A DNA stretch of 64,000 bases from JBCCXL01 sp039191605 (GTDB lineage Bacteria; Acidobacteriota; Thermoanaerobaculia; Multivoradales; JAHZIX01). The position numbers and the translations under genes are program-made. Below, in pieces: positions 23,798 through 33,100 of this stretch. Under the pieces are notes generated by a model. The model ran no database searches. It was not told the origin of the DNA and worked only from the letters and a program-made list of their open reading frames with translations. Positions within the stretch are counted from its first letter, which is position 1, and every line of letters begins with the position of its first letter. The stretch is from NCBI GenBank assembly GCA_039191605.1, contig JBCCXL010000019.1:1-64000 (forward strand). The letters run 5' to 3'.

Positions 23798-26700
23798 ATG
23801 CGCTACACCACCGGCACGCTCTTGGGACGAGGGGGCATGGGTGAGGTGTATAAGGCCTGGGACCCGGTATTGGAGCGCCCGGTGGCGCTGAAGATCCTGC
23901 ATACGCGGAGCCCGGAGGCGGTGGAGCGACTGCTGCGGGAGGCGCGAGCCCAGGCGCGACTGGATCACCCGAATATTTGCCGGGTGTACGAGGTGGGCGC
24001 CGACCTCGACGAGCCCCATATCGCAATGCAGTTCATCGACGGCGACACTCTCGCCGACGCGGCGCCGCGAATGGCTCGAGAAGAAATCGTGGCGGTGATC
24101 GCCCAGGTGGCGGAGGCGATTCACGAGGCGCACCGGATGGGCTTGATCCACCGGGATCTGAAGCCCTCGAACGTCTTGGTCGAAGAAGTGCTGATGGAAG
24201 AGGTCTTGGCGGACGAGGCTTCGGTCGATGAGAGACCAGTCGGTGACAGCCCGGCGGCAAAGAACAGTAGAGATCTAGAGCAGCCAGAAACACTAAGCTC
24301 CGCAGCCACCACCCGCTGGACTCCCTACGTCGTCGACTTCGGCCTGGTTCACGAGGTCGAGGGCACCCAGCTCACCGCTGAAGGGGTGGTCCTCGGCACC
24401 GCTCCCTACATGGCACCAGAGCAGGCCCACGGCGTGCCGGGAATGGTAGACCGCCGCAGCGACGTCTACTCCCTCGGCGCGACTCTGTACGAGCTCCTCG
24501 TCGGCCAGCCGGTCTTCGACGGACCGGCGATGGATCGGGTGATGCAGACCCTCCACCGCGAGCCGATCCCGCCGCGGCGGCTGCAGCCTCAGCTGCCGGA
24601 GGATCTGGAGACCATCGTGCTGCGCTGCCTGGAAAAGGAGCCGACCCAGCGCTACCCCTCCGCCAAGGCCCTGGCGGAGGATCTGCGACGCTTCCTGGCC
24701 GACGAGCCGATCCTCGCCCGCCCGCCCTCGCTGATCTATCGCGCTCGAAAAGTCGTGCGCCGCAACCGCACCCTGGCCGCGGTGGTCGTCGTCGCCACCC
24801 TGGCTCTGCTCGCCCTCGCCGCCACCACCTTGTGGACCCGCTGGCAGGCTCAGGAGCGAGCCCGCCAGGCGCAGCTCTTCATCTCTGAGGTCAAGGACGT
24901 CGAGTGGCTGATGCGGGCGACCCGCATGAGCCCGGTTCACGACGTGAGATCCCGGGAATCGGAGATGCGTCAGCGGCTGGAAGCCCTAGAGGCTCGGGCC
25001 GCGGAGCTCGATCCCGAAGAAGGAGCCATCGCCCGCTATGCCGTTGGCCGAGGCTATCTGGCGTTGCGGGCCGACGAGCGAGCCGTAGAGCACCTGGAGG
25101 CGGCGCGAGCGGGAGGCTACCGCGCGCCGGAGCTCGCCTACGCCCTGGGACTGGTCTACGGCCGCAGCTACCAGCAGGCGATGATCCAGGCCCGGGGCAT
25201 GGGCCTGCCGGAAGCCCAGGTCCGGGCGCGGGAAGAAGCCCAGCGGCGATGGAGGGATCCCGCCCTCGCCCTGCTCAACGAAGGCGCCGAGGCCGCCTCC
25301 GCCGTGCCGGCCTACGTCGAGGGCCTGGTGGCCTATTACGAAGGTGAGACCGACGCCGCGCGAGACGCCGCCGCCCGCGCCCTGGAGAGCGCCCCCTGGC
25401 TCTACGAGGCGGAGCTCCTGCGGGGTAACGCGGAGATGCTCGAGGCCGACGGGCTGTGGGACAACGGCGACATCGACGGCGCCCTCATCCACTACCGGCA
25501 GGCCCAGGACTTCGCCGACGCCGCCCTGCAGCGAGCCCCCAGCGACCCCGAAGGCTACGACCTCCACTGCGAAGTCGCCCTTCACCGGATGGACATGATC
25601 CTCTACGGCCGCGGCGGCGACCTCGAGGCCCTCTATCCCCCGCTGCTGGAATCCTGCGCCCGCGGCCTCGAAGTGCACCCCGACGATGGCGAGCTGCTGA
25701 TCACCTTAAGCTCCATGTGGCTCTCCTTCGCCCGCGGCCGCGCCCAGCTAGGAACCGGCGATACCGAAGAAGCCGTGGCCGAAGCGGAAGCTCTCCTCGA
25801 GCACATGAAGGTCGTCGCCCCCGACCAACGCCTTCTAGACAACCGCCTCGGCCAGGCGGACAGCATTCGCGGCCGCGCGCTAGTCAGCTCCGGCGGCGAC
25901 CCCGAGCCCCACTGGCAGCGAGCGCTAGAGCACTTCGCCCAATCCCTCCAGAGCGGCGGCGCCCCCTTCAACACCCACAGCCAGATCAGCACCACCGCCG
26001 TCCGCCTCGCCAGATATCAGCTGCGCACCGGGCGAGATGCCCGCGAGACTCTAGCCACCGCCGTGGAGCACCAGCAGCGAGCCATCGAAATCGCCCCGGA
26101 CTCCAGCTACAACTACAACAACCTCGGCCGAGTCCACGACATCCGCGCCCGCCAGGCGGAGATGCTGGGAGAAGACCCTCGCCCCATCCTGAGGGAAGCC
26201 GCGGAAGCCTACCGCCGGGCGGTGGAGCTCAACCCCGCCAACGCCTACGCCTGGAACAACCTCGGCGTCAGCCTGATGCACCGCGGCGCCGAGAGCGGCG
26301 AGCGGGAGGAAGACCCCGCCCCCGACCTCGACGCCGCTCACCAGGCCTTCCTCACCAGCCTCGACCACAACCCCAACTACGCCGCCGCCTACAACAACCT
26401 AGGCCTCGCCGCCATCTACCGCAGTCGGTACCAGCTCCGACACGGCGAAGTCGAGGCTTTCGAAACCGACCTTCTAGCAGGCCTCGACGAAGCCGAAGAG
26501 CACCTCCGCCGAGCCCACCAGCTCCAGCCCTCCGCCTTCCAGCCCCTCACCAACCTCGGCCGCATCTCCACCCTGCGGGCCGATGCCCTCGAGCGCCGTG
26601 AGCTAAGCCCCTCCCCCGCCCTCGACGCCGCTGAAGGCTGGTACCGGCAAGCTCTCCAGCGTAACCCTCGAGATCCGGAGACCCTCGTCGAACTGGCTCA

Positions 26701-26818
26701 GGTTCACCTGAGCCAGGGGCGAGACGATGAGGCTCGGGCTCGGGCTCAGGAAGCGCTGGCGGTGGACCCGACCCACGAGGGGGCGCGGGGGGTGGTGGAG
26801 AGAGCGGGTGGCAAGTAA
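23798..26818 (+). CDS. Membrane Ser/Thr protein kinase with TPR sensor region
   Basis: 1006 residues. Kinase domain 1-310: GRGGMGEVYKA (P-loop), ALKIL (Lys), HRDLKPSNVLVE, VVDFGLVHE, YMAPEQA, YSLGATLYELL. All catalytic residues are present. Unusually, about 50 acidic residues (EVLMEEVLADEASVDE and following) are inserted between HRDLKPSN and DFG, where 13-18 residues are normal. One membrane helix at about 327-347 (LAAVVVVATLALLALAATTLW) separates it from a long helical region with TPR repeats, clearest in the last 250 residues (YNNLGRVHDIRARQ, AWNNLGVSLMHRGA, YNNLGLAAIYRSRY). The TPRs would bind an extracytoplasmic partner. Acts at the inner membrane; target unknown. A dispersed repeat hairpin follows the stop. 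Confidence 0.95.
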   Translation: MRYTTGTLLGRGGMGEVYKAWDPVLERPVALKILHTRSPEAVERLLREARAQARLDHPNICRVYEVGADLDEPHIAMQFIDGDTLADAAPRMAREEIVAVIAQVAEAIHEAHRMGLIHRDLKPSNVLVEEVLMEEVLADEASVDERPVGDSPAAKNSRDLEQPETLSSAATTRWTPYVVDFGLVHEVEGTQLTAEGVVLGTAPYMAPEQAHGVPGMVDRRSDVYSLGATLYELLVGQPVFDGPAMDRVMQTLHREPIPPRRLQPQLPEDLETIVLRCLEKEPTQRYPSAKALAEDLRRFLADEPILARPPSLIYRARKVVRRNRTLAAVVVVATLALLALAATTLWTRWQAQERARQAQLFISEVKDVEWLMRATRMSPVHDVRSRESEMRQRLEALEARAAELDPEEGAIARYAVGRGYLALRADERAVEHLEAARAGGYRAPELAYALGLVYGRSYQQAMIQARGMGLPEAQVRAREEAQRRWRDPALALLNEGAEAASAVPAYVEGLVAYYEGETDAARDAAARALESAPWLYEAELLRGNAEMLEADGLWDNGDIDGALIHYRQAQDFADAALQRAPSDPEGYDLHCEVALHRMDMILYGRGGDLEALYPPLLESCARGLEVHPDDGELLITLSSMWLSFARGRAQLGTGDTEEAVAEAEALLEHMKVVAPDQRLLDNRLGQADSIRGRALVSSGGDPEPHWQRALEHFAQSLQSGGAPFNTHSQISTTAVRLARYQLRTGRDARETLATAVEHQQRAIEIAPDSSYNYNNLGRVHDIRARQAEMLGEDPRPILREAAEAYRRAVELNPANAYAWNNLGVSLMHRGAESGEREEDPAPDLDAAHQAFLTSLDHNPNYAAAYNNLGLAAIYRSRYQLRHGEVEAFETDLLAGLDEAEEHLRRAHQLQPSAFQPLTNLGRISTLRADALERRELSPSPALDAAEGWYRQALQRNPRDPETLVELAQVHLSQGRDDEARARAQEALAVDPTHEGARGVVERAGGK

Positions 26819-26825
26819 GGGAGGT

Positions 26826-26873
26826 CGAAGAAATCCCCCCCCCCTCAGTCCCCCCCTTTTTTAAAGTGGGGGA
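26826..26873. repeat. Dispersed C-rich/G-rich hairpin repeat, copy 3
   Basis: Begins 8 nt after the kinase stop: GAAGAAAT, long C runs, then TTTTTTAAAGTGGGGG. It can fold C run to G run and may act as a bidirectional terminator between the convergent kinase and metallo-beta-lactamase genes. Confidence 0.65.
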
Positions 26874-26925
26874 GGAAGAATCAGAAGGCCAGATCGTCAA
26901 TTATGGCGAGGACTTCCTCAGCAGG

Positions 26926-28788
26926 CTAGAAAAGCCCTTCCGCCTCTCCCCACCCCGGCAGCTCTTCGCCCAAGGCTTCCGAGTAGACAATCAGCTTGAA
27001 GGGATTCACGTTCTGGTTCTTGGTGCGCAGCCGCTCGAGAATCTGGCGTTCGAGAGCGACGAGCTCAGCGTCTTGGGGAAAGCGATGCCGGGCGATCTGC
27101 ACCAGCCAATAGGGCATCACCGCCTCGCCAGAAGCCAGCAGATTCTCGATAGCCTTTGCGTAGTCTCCCTCATCAGCGCCGAGGGCCTCGAGGGCACGGG
27201 CGAGGTCGTCGCGGGTCACGGTCTCGATGCCGGAGCCGTCCGGCTGCCAATAGCCGGTGGCCAGATCGTAGGTGCGACGAATCAGCTGATCCCGCATCAG
27301 CAGATAGGGGATGACGGCGGCCGGCGAGCGCTGCAGCACTTCCGGCATCAGGTTGCCGGCGATCACCGCCTCCTGGCCGCGGCCGGCGGCGATCGCTGAG
27401 TCGGTCTCGTCCAGTAGCTCGTCCACCGCAGCCCGTAAAGCCGGCATCGAGTCGGCGGTGAAGTTGTCGGTCAGCGGCTGATGACCGTGAATCAGGCGAG
27501 CCGGCAAGCGCTTCTCGACCTCGGCGATGGCGGCGATCAGCCCTCGGGGGTTGCCCTCCTCCACGAAGGGGGCTCCGAGATAGGGCATGAAGACATCCCC
27601 GACGAACATCAATCCGGCATCCTGGAGGTGCACCAGGAGCCCGTCGGTCGTCTCCCCGCCGCTGACGGGAATCAGCTCAAAATCACGACCGCCGATGGTC
27701 AACGCCGTGGGGCCGTCGATCCAGCGGGTCGGCTGTACCTCGAGATCCAGCGGCTCAGGGCCGAAAAACCAGGAGAAGGAGATATCGGCCTCCTGAACGA
27801 TCGCCAGCTCTTCGGCGAAGCGCTGCTGCGCGATGATCTCCAACTCTGAGATATCCAATCTTGAACCGAAGGCGTCTAGGCCGCCGATATGGTCCCAATG
27901 GGCATGGGTCAGGATGACGTGGGTGATGGGCGCGGAGGTGAATTGCCGCAGCGCAGCGAGGGCCGCCGCGGCGTTCTCCGCCCGGGTGCCGGCATCGATG
28001 GCCACCAGCCCGGCCTCGGTTTCGATGAAGGCCATAGCGCCGAAGTCGAAGCCCGCGGCGAGCCAGACTCCCTCCGCCAGCTCCTGGATCCCCGCCTTGG
28101 TGAAGCGGAAGCCATCCTGCGCCGAGACGCTGAAGGGGGTGGCGCGGAAGGTTCCTTCTGCAACGGCAGTACCCAGCCCCGATCGGCCCAAGACCGCCTC
28201 CGCCTCGGCATCTCGCCCCACCTGCCGATACGCGGCACCGAGATATTGCAGCGCCCCGCGCTCGATGCCCATCGGATATTGATCGGCATTCGCCAGCACC
28301 CACTCCAGGTCGAGAATCGCCTGATCGATGGCGTCAAAGCGCGGCGGCAAGCTGGCGAAGGCGGCTCCCCGAAGGTAGCGCGGCAGGCCGCCGTCCTGCG
28401 CCACGCCGGCGTCGAGCTTCGCCATCCCCTCCCGCACCCAAGCCACCCGCCGCAGCAGCGGAATGGAAGACGCCTGGCGCACCTGGAACAGGCCCGCCGC
28501 GGCGGTAAACCAAGCCCGAGACGGCCCTGTCGCGACGACGCGCTGGCCCTCGAAATAAGCGAAGGCCTCGGCATCCAGCTCGCTGGCGAGGAAGAGGTTG
28601 ATCAAAGTACCGACGGCTCGGATATCTGGCTCCGGCCAGGCGCAGGCCTGCTTCAGGCCCTCCAGCAACACATGCTCTGTGGGCGGTGGCGAAGCTACCG
28701 GAGCCTTCGCTGCCGAGGGTAAGGAGACAGAGGCAAAGAGAGCAATCAGGGCGCAGAGAAAGAGAGCAGGGATGATGGCGCGTTTCAT
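26926..28788 (-). CDS. Exported metallo-beta-lactamase-fold hydrolase
   Basis: 620 residues, ATG after AAGGAAGAC. Signal peptide 1-28 (IIPALFLCALIALFASVSL). Residues 30-215 are helical, without family. About 230-440 hold the MBL fold: ILTHAHWDHIGG (HxHxDH zinc motif, near 295), MFVGDVFMPYLG (bridging Asp) and RLIHGHQPL (last His). A C-terminal helical region (450-620) follows. The metal set is complete, so it should be an active zinc hydrolase in the periplasm; the substrate cannot be told. It lies 60 bp downstream of a beta-barrel-like gene, and an HxlR regulator is divergent, suggesting an inducible detoxification or transport unit. Confidence 0.85.
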   Translation of the reverse strand: MKRAIIPALFLCALIALFASVSLPSAAKAPVASPPPTEHVLLEGLKQACAWPEPDIRAVGTLINLFLASELDAEAFAYFEGQRVVATGPSRAWFTAAAGLFQVRQASSIPLLRRVAWVREGMAKLDAGVAQDGGLPRYLRGAAFASLPPRFDAIDQAILDLEWVLANADQYPMGIERGALQYLGAAYRQVGRDAEAEAVLGRSGLGTAVAEGTFRATPFSVSAQDGFRFTKAGIQELAEGVWLAAGFDFGAMAFIETEAGLVAIDAGTRAENAAAALAALRQFTSAPITHVILTHAHWDHIGGLDAFGSRLDISELEIIAQQRFAEELAIVQEADISFSWFFGPEPLDLEVQPTRWIDGPTALTIGGRDFELIPVSGGETTDGLLVHLQDAGLMFVGDVFMPYLGAPFVEEGNPRGLIAAIAEVEKRLPARLIHGHQPLTDNFTADSMPALRAAVDELLDETDSAIAAGRGQEAVIAGNLMPEVLQRSPAAVIPYLLMRDQLIRRTYDLATGYWQPDGSGIETVTRDDLARALEALGADEGDYAKAIENLLASGEAVMPYWLVQIARHRFPQDAELVALERQILERLRTKNQNVNPFKLIVYSEALGEELPGWGEAEGLF

Positions 28789-28848
28789 AGCGTTGTCTTC
28801 CTTTGAGGAGCCTTGCTTTGGGGTGCTTTGCTTTGGAGTGCCTTGCTT

Positions 28849-29421
28849 CTAGAAGCGCAGGCCAACGGCCAGAGAGAAGAGTCGCGTGGTGGGATCGTCG
28901 AAAATGACGTCGGAACGCAAAGCGACGAAGAGCTTCTGTCTCTTGTCGGGATTGGCTTCCCAACCCCACATCGAAGCAATGCCGAAGGGGTTGTCTTCGT
29001 TGTCGCCGCTGCCGAAATAGCCCAGCGCACCGATGGACGCGAAGAAGCACTGGCGAACCCGCGTCTCCAGCACGATGCCAACGGCGGTATAGCGAATGTC
29101 CAGGCCCCCTCCACGCTCCGCATCGATGGAGGCCAGCTCGAGACCGAAGCGCTGACGCTCATTGGCGGCGATGAGAAAGCGCAGGGAGCCGAGCCGGGAG
29201 GTGTCCTCGTCCAGATCACGGTCAGATGCCGCCTGCCCCACGGCGCCGGAAACCTGCCAGCCGAATCGGGGTGAAGATTCCGCTTGAGCCTCGGATGCCC
29301 CGACCAGCGCGGCGGTCAGCAGAGCGACCATCAGGGCGCTTCTTATTGAGGCTCTAAGGCTCCTGAGGACACGGCCCAACCGTCGTCTAGATGGTTGTTG
29401 TTCTTCGACGCTCGAAGTCAT
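28849..29421 (-). CDS. Probable outer-membrane beta-barrel protein
   Basis: 190 residues from the ATG at 29421, with GGAGG 8 nt upstream; a TTG 15 nt further up is less likely. Signal peptide up to about residue 47 (LMVALLTAALVGASEAQA). The rest alternates aromatic/hydrophobic with polar residues (FGWQVSGAVGQAASDR, LDIRYTAVGIVLETRV, LFSLAVGLRF) and ends in Phe, the usual barrel-assembly signal. Specific family not recognised. Transcribed with the downstream metallo-beta-lactamase gene. Confidence 0.65.
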   Translation of the reverse strand: MTSSVEEQQPSRRRLGRVLRSLRASIRSALMVALLTAALVGASEAQAESSPRFGWQVSGAVGQAASDRDLDEDTSRLGSLRFLIAANERQRFGLELASIDAERGGGLDIRYTAVGIVLETRVRQCFFASIGALGYFGSGDNEDNPFGIASMWGWEANPDKRQKLFVALRSDVIFDDPTTRLFSLAVGLRF

Positions 29422-29453
29422 CCCTCGGTCCTCCAATAGTTGATTCGTATTTC

Positions 29454-29467
29454 ATAGTCACTACTAT
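29454..29467. promoter_or_regulatory. Candidate HxlR operator
   Basis: Inverted repeat ATAGT-CACT-ACTAT in an AT-rich patch between the divergent barrel/MBL unit (start 29421) and hxlR (start 29506). Its size and place suit a dimeric winged-helix repressor controlling both directions. Confidence 0.45.
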
Positions 29468-29505
29468 AAAAATATTCAATGCTAGAATCAATAGCTGAGG
29501 AAGAA

Positions 29506-29841
29506 ATGGCCAAGCCCTACCCCATCGACTGCCCTGTAGCCGTCACTCTCGACGCCATCGGTGAACGCTGGACGATGCTCCTGGTGCGCGATCTCTACCG
29601 CAACGAAACCCGCCGCTTTGCGGATTTCCTCGAGTCTTTCCCGAGCCTGAGCCCCGGCATCCTCTCCAGTCGGCTCAAATCCCTCGAAGAACACGGCGTC
29701 GTCGAGCGTCGCTTCTACCAAACCCATCCGCCAAGGGCAGAATACCTGCTCACCCAGCGGGGCCGAGAGCTAGGCCCCGTCCTCCAGGCCCTCAAGAATT
29801 GGGGGCTCGGCTCCCCCCAGTGGGTTGGGCGATCTTTCTAG
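29506..29841 (+). CDS. HxlR-family transcriptional regulator
   Basis: 111 residues from the ATG at 29506, chosen because GAGGAAGAA precedes it and MAKPYPIDCPVAV is a typical HxlR start; an upstream ATG at 29479 has no ribosome-binding site. The winged helix is complete: CPVAVTLDAIGERWTMLLVR, the recognition region LSPGILSSRLKSLEEHGVVE and the wing FYQTHPPRAEYLLT. The conserved Cys near the N-terminus is the redox/electrophile-sensing residue in some relatives. Divergent from the exported MBL and barrel genes, which it probably controls. Confidence 0.9.
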   Translation: MAKPYPIDCPVAVTLDAIGERWTMLLVRDLYRNETRRFADFLESFPSLSPGILSSRLKSLEEHGVVERRFYQTHPPRAEYLLTQRGRELGPVLQALKNWGLGSPQWVGRSF

Positions 29842-29849
29842 GGGTGGAT

Positions 29850-29906
29850 CGAAGAAAGCCCCCCTCGGTCCCCCCCCTCTGGCTCATACAGTCAAAGTGG
29901 GGGAAG
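29850..29906. repeat. Dispersed C-rich/G-rich hairpin repeat, copy 4
   Basis: GAAGAAAG, CCCCCCTCGGTCCCCCCC, then ACAGTCAAAGTGGGGGA, starting 9 nt after the hxlR stop. Same organisation as the copies at 23461-23518 and 26826-26873. Confidence 0.7.
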
Positions 29907-29960
29907 AGAGAAAGAAAAGACTGGTGAGAAGGTCCTCACTGGCCGTGCCCCATCAGCAAG

Positions 29961-30080
29961 CAGCGAACCGAAGCCCAAGGGCACAGCGCTGGAGCATCCG
30001 GAGCCGAAGGCGACCATGCGACGAGCGAAGCTCTTCGGGCGAGGAGAGCGGAGCCCCAGAAGCGCACACAGCTGATAGCG
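29961..30080. repeat. Dispersed repeat family B, copy 2
   Basis: Shares CACAGCGCTGGAGCATCCGG, AGCCGAAGGCGACCATG and GCGAAGC-rich stretches with copy 1 (23591-23700) and, inverted, with the two 152-bp copies near 37.3 and 37.6 kb. Confidence 0.55.
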
Positions 30081-30091
30081 CCGCAAGAGAA

Positions 30092-30121
30092 AACCCCCGC
30101 CGCAGCAACGCGACGGGGGTT
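30092..30121 (-). terminator. Intrinsic terminator of the 33478-30143 gene
   Basis: Stem AACCCCCG-C-CGC with GCG-A-CGGGGGTT (one mismatch), 6-nt loop, followed on the minus strand by TTTTCTCTT, 21 nt after the stop codon. Confidence 0.75.
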
Positions 30122-30142
30122 GAATGAGTTGGGGAAGTTGAA

Positions 30143-33100
30143 TCAGCGACAGAGCTCAGCCAGGGTGGGAGGCTGGCTGCCGTCGCTGAAGATGAGGAGG
30201 TCGAGGATCGGGTAACGCTGTACGGCCCGCGAGGCGAGGCGCAGGTTGTAGGTCTTGCCGGCCTCGAGGGTGAGGAGGGTGGGAGGCGCTGATTGGGTGG
30301 AGTCAGAGAAGGCCCGCAGGCTGAGATCTCCGGCATTGACCTTTGGCAGCGCCACTCGGTAGCTAGCGATGGAATTGGCCCCTTCGGTGATCTCGAGATC
30401 GAAGCGAGTGGCGTTGAGCTCGGTGGTGCCGTAGAGCCCGTAGAGCTGGTAATTCGACGAAGTCGCGGGCACCCGGAAGGTCACGTTCATCTCGCCGGCA
30501 GCACCCTTGGTATCGATCAACACCACCTGCCCTCCAGAAGCGTTGCTCTGAGTCTGGATCTTGGTGCCGCTGAGCCTCGCCGCTTCCGCCTCCACCACGA
30601 AGTGATTGGGGCTCCCGGCGAAGGGCTTGGTGATGTTCACCAACGCCGTCGCGCTGCCGGCGGTGGTGGTGAGGGTCAGCGTTCGGGGCCCGCAGAAGGT
30701 ACCGCCGGTCAGACTCACCGGTACGTTCACCTGAGTGGCGGTGGACCCGCTAGCGGGCGAAGCACCGGTCACCACCTGGGGCACCGACACGGTGGTGCCG
30801 GAAGCCGACCCGCCGAGGTTGCTGCCAAAGACCGAGAGGGTGACCGAACCGCCGGTGGGGTCGGTGAGACTCCAGGGGGAGACGAAATCGATGCTCGGAG
30901 ACGGAGCCCCCGTCGCCCGCACCTCGAAGCTCAGCGGCTGGGCACTCTGACAATGCACCGCCGCCGGCATGCCGTCAGGCTTCAGGCAGGGCACGATATC
31001 TACCGTGTAGAGCCCCGGGGCAAATTGATCCGGGTAGATCACCAGCTCCCCATCGCTGGACGGAGTCGCTGAATTCCATAGATCCCAATGGGTCCCCCGC
31101 ACCAGGTTCGAGGTCGGCCCGCTCTTGGCGCGCACCTGCGCTTCGCCGAAGGCCGCACCGCGGTAGCCGCTGGAGGCGAGATCCAGCCAGGCGAGCCCCA
31201 TCGGGGCAGAGATGTTGTCGTCCACCACCGGATAGATGGGGTTGATGGTGAAGCTTCCCTCCGGCGCCTTGAAGGTTACCGGGATCTCCAGCAGATCCCC
31301 CGGCTGACGATGGGCCCCGGCAAAGGCCACCTGTACCGCCAAAGGTCTCTGCTGGCCGTAGAGAGAAGACGCCGCCCGCCTCCATTTGGCGTTGAGCCGC
31401 ACCTTATCGCCGACGTTCGCCAGGCTCGGCGCCTGGACCACGGTGGACGGGTTCGCCGGGTCCGTGAACCAAAGGTCAATGCCCATAGATGGCGCCCAAT
31501 CCCGCGCCGTCAGCTCCACGGGGCCGGCGCCGCTGAGCTGGCTGAGCTCCAGATCCCAGCTCAGGGTCTCGCCGGGATAGAGCTGATCGTTGTGGCCACC
31601 GACGCTGGCGGCGGAGAGGGAAGCCTGAAGCTGAGGCTGCGCGCTGGCCCGGACCTCCAAACGGATGTCCGAGAAGCCCATGCCCACCCGAAAGTCTCCG
31701 TTGAGGGCCTGGATCGCGGGATCCGAGTGAGCGTCGGTGCAGGCCTGGCAGCTGGTCGCGTCGTTGGGCAGGGCGAGGAAGGCGAGCATCGAGCCGATGC
31801 CCTTCGAAATGCGGTAGGAGAGCTCCCACACCGCCCGAGGCAGCTGGCTGCCGGGAGCCGTATTGATCAGCTCGGCAAGATGAAAATCCTCCCCACCGAC
31901 GGAAACCGTGGTCGACGTATAGGCGTCGCTATTCCAGGTCCCGGTATTGATCGGCCCTCCCGGCACCGACCAGCTGTAGGCGCTATAGGTCCGCGACAGA
32001 GCGTTGCTGAAGGCTGGCGGAAAGATTCGGTCGACGCCCGGGAAGCCCGGAGCCGGTTCCCGAAAACGCTCGGCGTGGGAAGTGATCAACGGAGCAAAAT
32101 CCTTCGCCACGACGTCATTGGCGATGGAGAAGTTACGAGTATCGGGAGCGCCGATGGCGGCGCTCTGGATCGACCACTGGCCACCCAGCTGCTTCATGTT
32201 CAACACGATGTTGGAGTAGTCAAAGTGGGCCAGGCCACGCCAGAAACGCCCGTCGCCCCGGCCCGCCATCAGCCGACCGTTATGCCAGGTGGCGCGGGAA
32301 AAGTCCGCCACCGTCGACTCCACTGAGTGCATGCCTCGAGCCACGCCATTGTCCCGGGTCACCCGAAAGCGAAAGGTGCCCCGCACCCGGTCCGCCGCAC
32401 GGAACTTGAAGGTGGCCAGCAGGGCGGAGGAGGTCACCCCGTAGTCATCTCCCTCAGGATCCGGAATCCGAGAGCTCAGCTCGGCAAAGAATCGCAGGTG
32501 ACCACTCGCCGCCCACTGGGAGAAAGAAGAGCTCCAGCCCGCAGGGGCCGGGCCGGCGCGCCCCTCCTCGTCTCCCCACAGCGCGCTGGAATACTCCTCC
32601 AGCTGAGGCTCGCTAAAGCCCGGGTCGTACATCATGTCCACCACGTGGGGATCCTCCCCGCCGCGACCGAAGTAGAGCGGAAGCTCCTCCACCGAATCTC
32701 CCTCCGCCACTCGCTCGTCGATCGCCCCCAGCAGCTCCGAGGCGGTATCGATCTCCGCCTCGACGAAGACTCCGTCTACCTGCTCTGGCTCGAAGGGCAG
32801 GATCCACTCCCGCACCACCAGGAAGAGGTCGAGGGCGCCGAGTCGCACCTCCGCCCGCAGGTCGATACCGGGGTAGAGGTCTGGATAGAGCACCGAATTC
32901 GGCAGGTTGTCGTCCAGCGCACCGATGGCCGGGGCCGCCTGCCCCACGGTGACCTCGGTGCCGGAGATCAGCCGCGCCACCAGCGGCCCCGGGCGCCAGC
33001 GTACTCCGGGATTGCCCTCGATGTCAGGACCGAGCTGCAGGAACTCGCCGTCCCCCAGTACCGTCGGCAGCCGCACCGGTAGGGCGTTCGTGTCGTTGCG

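Larger units (their letters stand above)
29842..30142. other. Intergenic region with dispersed repeats and terminator
   Basis: 301 bp between convergent genes, filled by a C-rich/G-rich repeat (29850-29906), repeat family B copy 2 (29961-30080) and a terminator hairpin (30092-30121). Confidence 0.65.
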
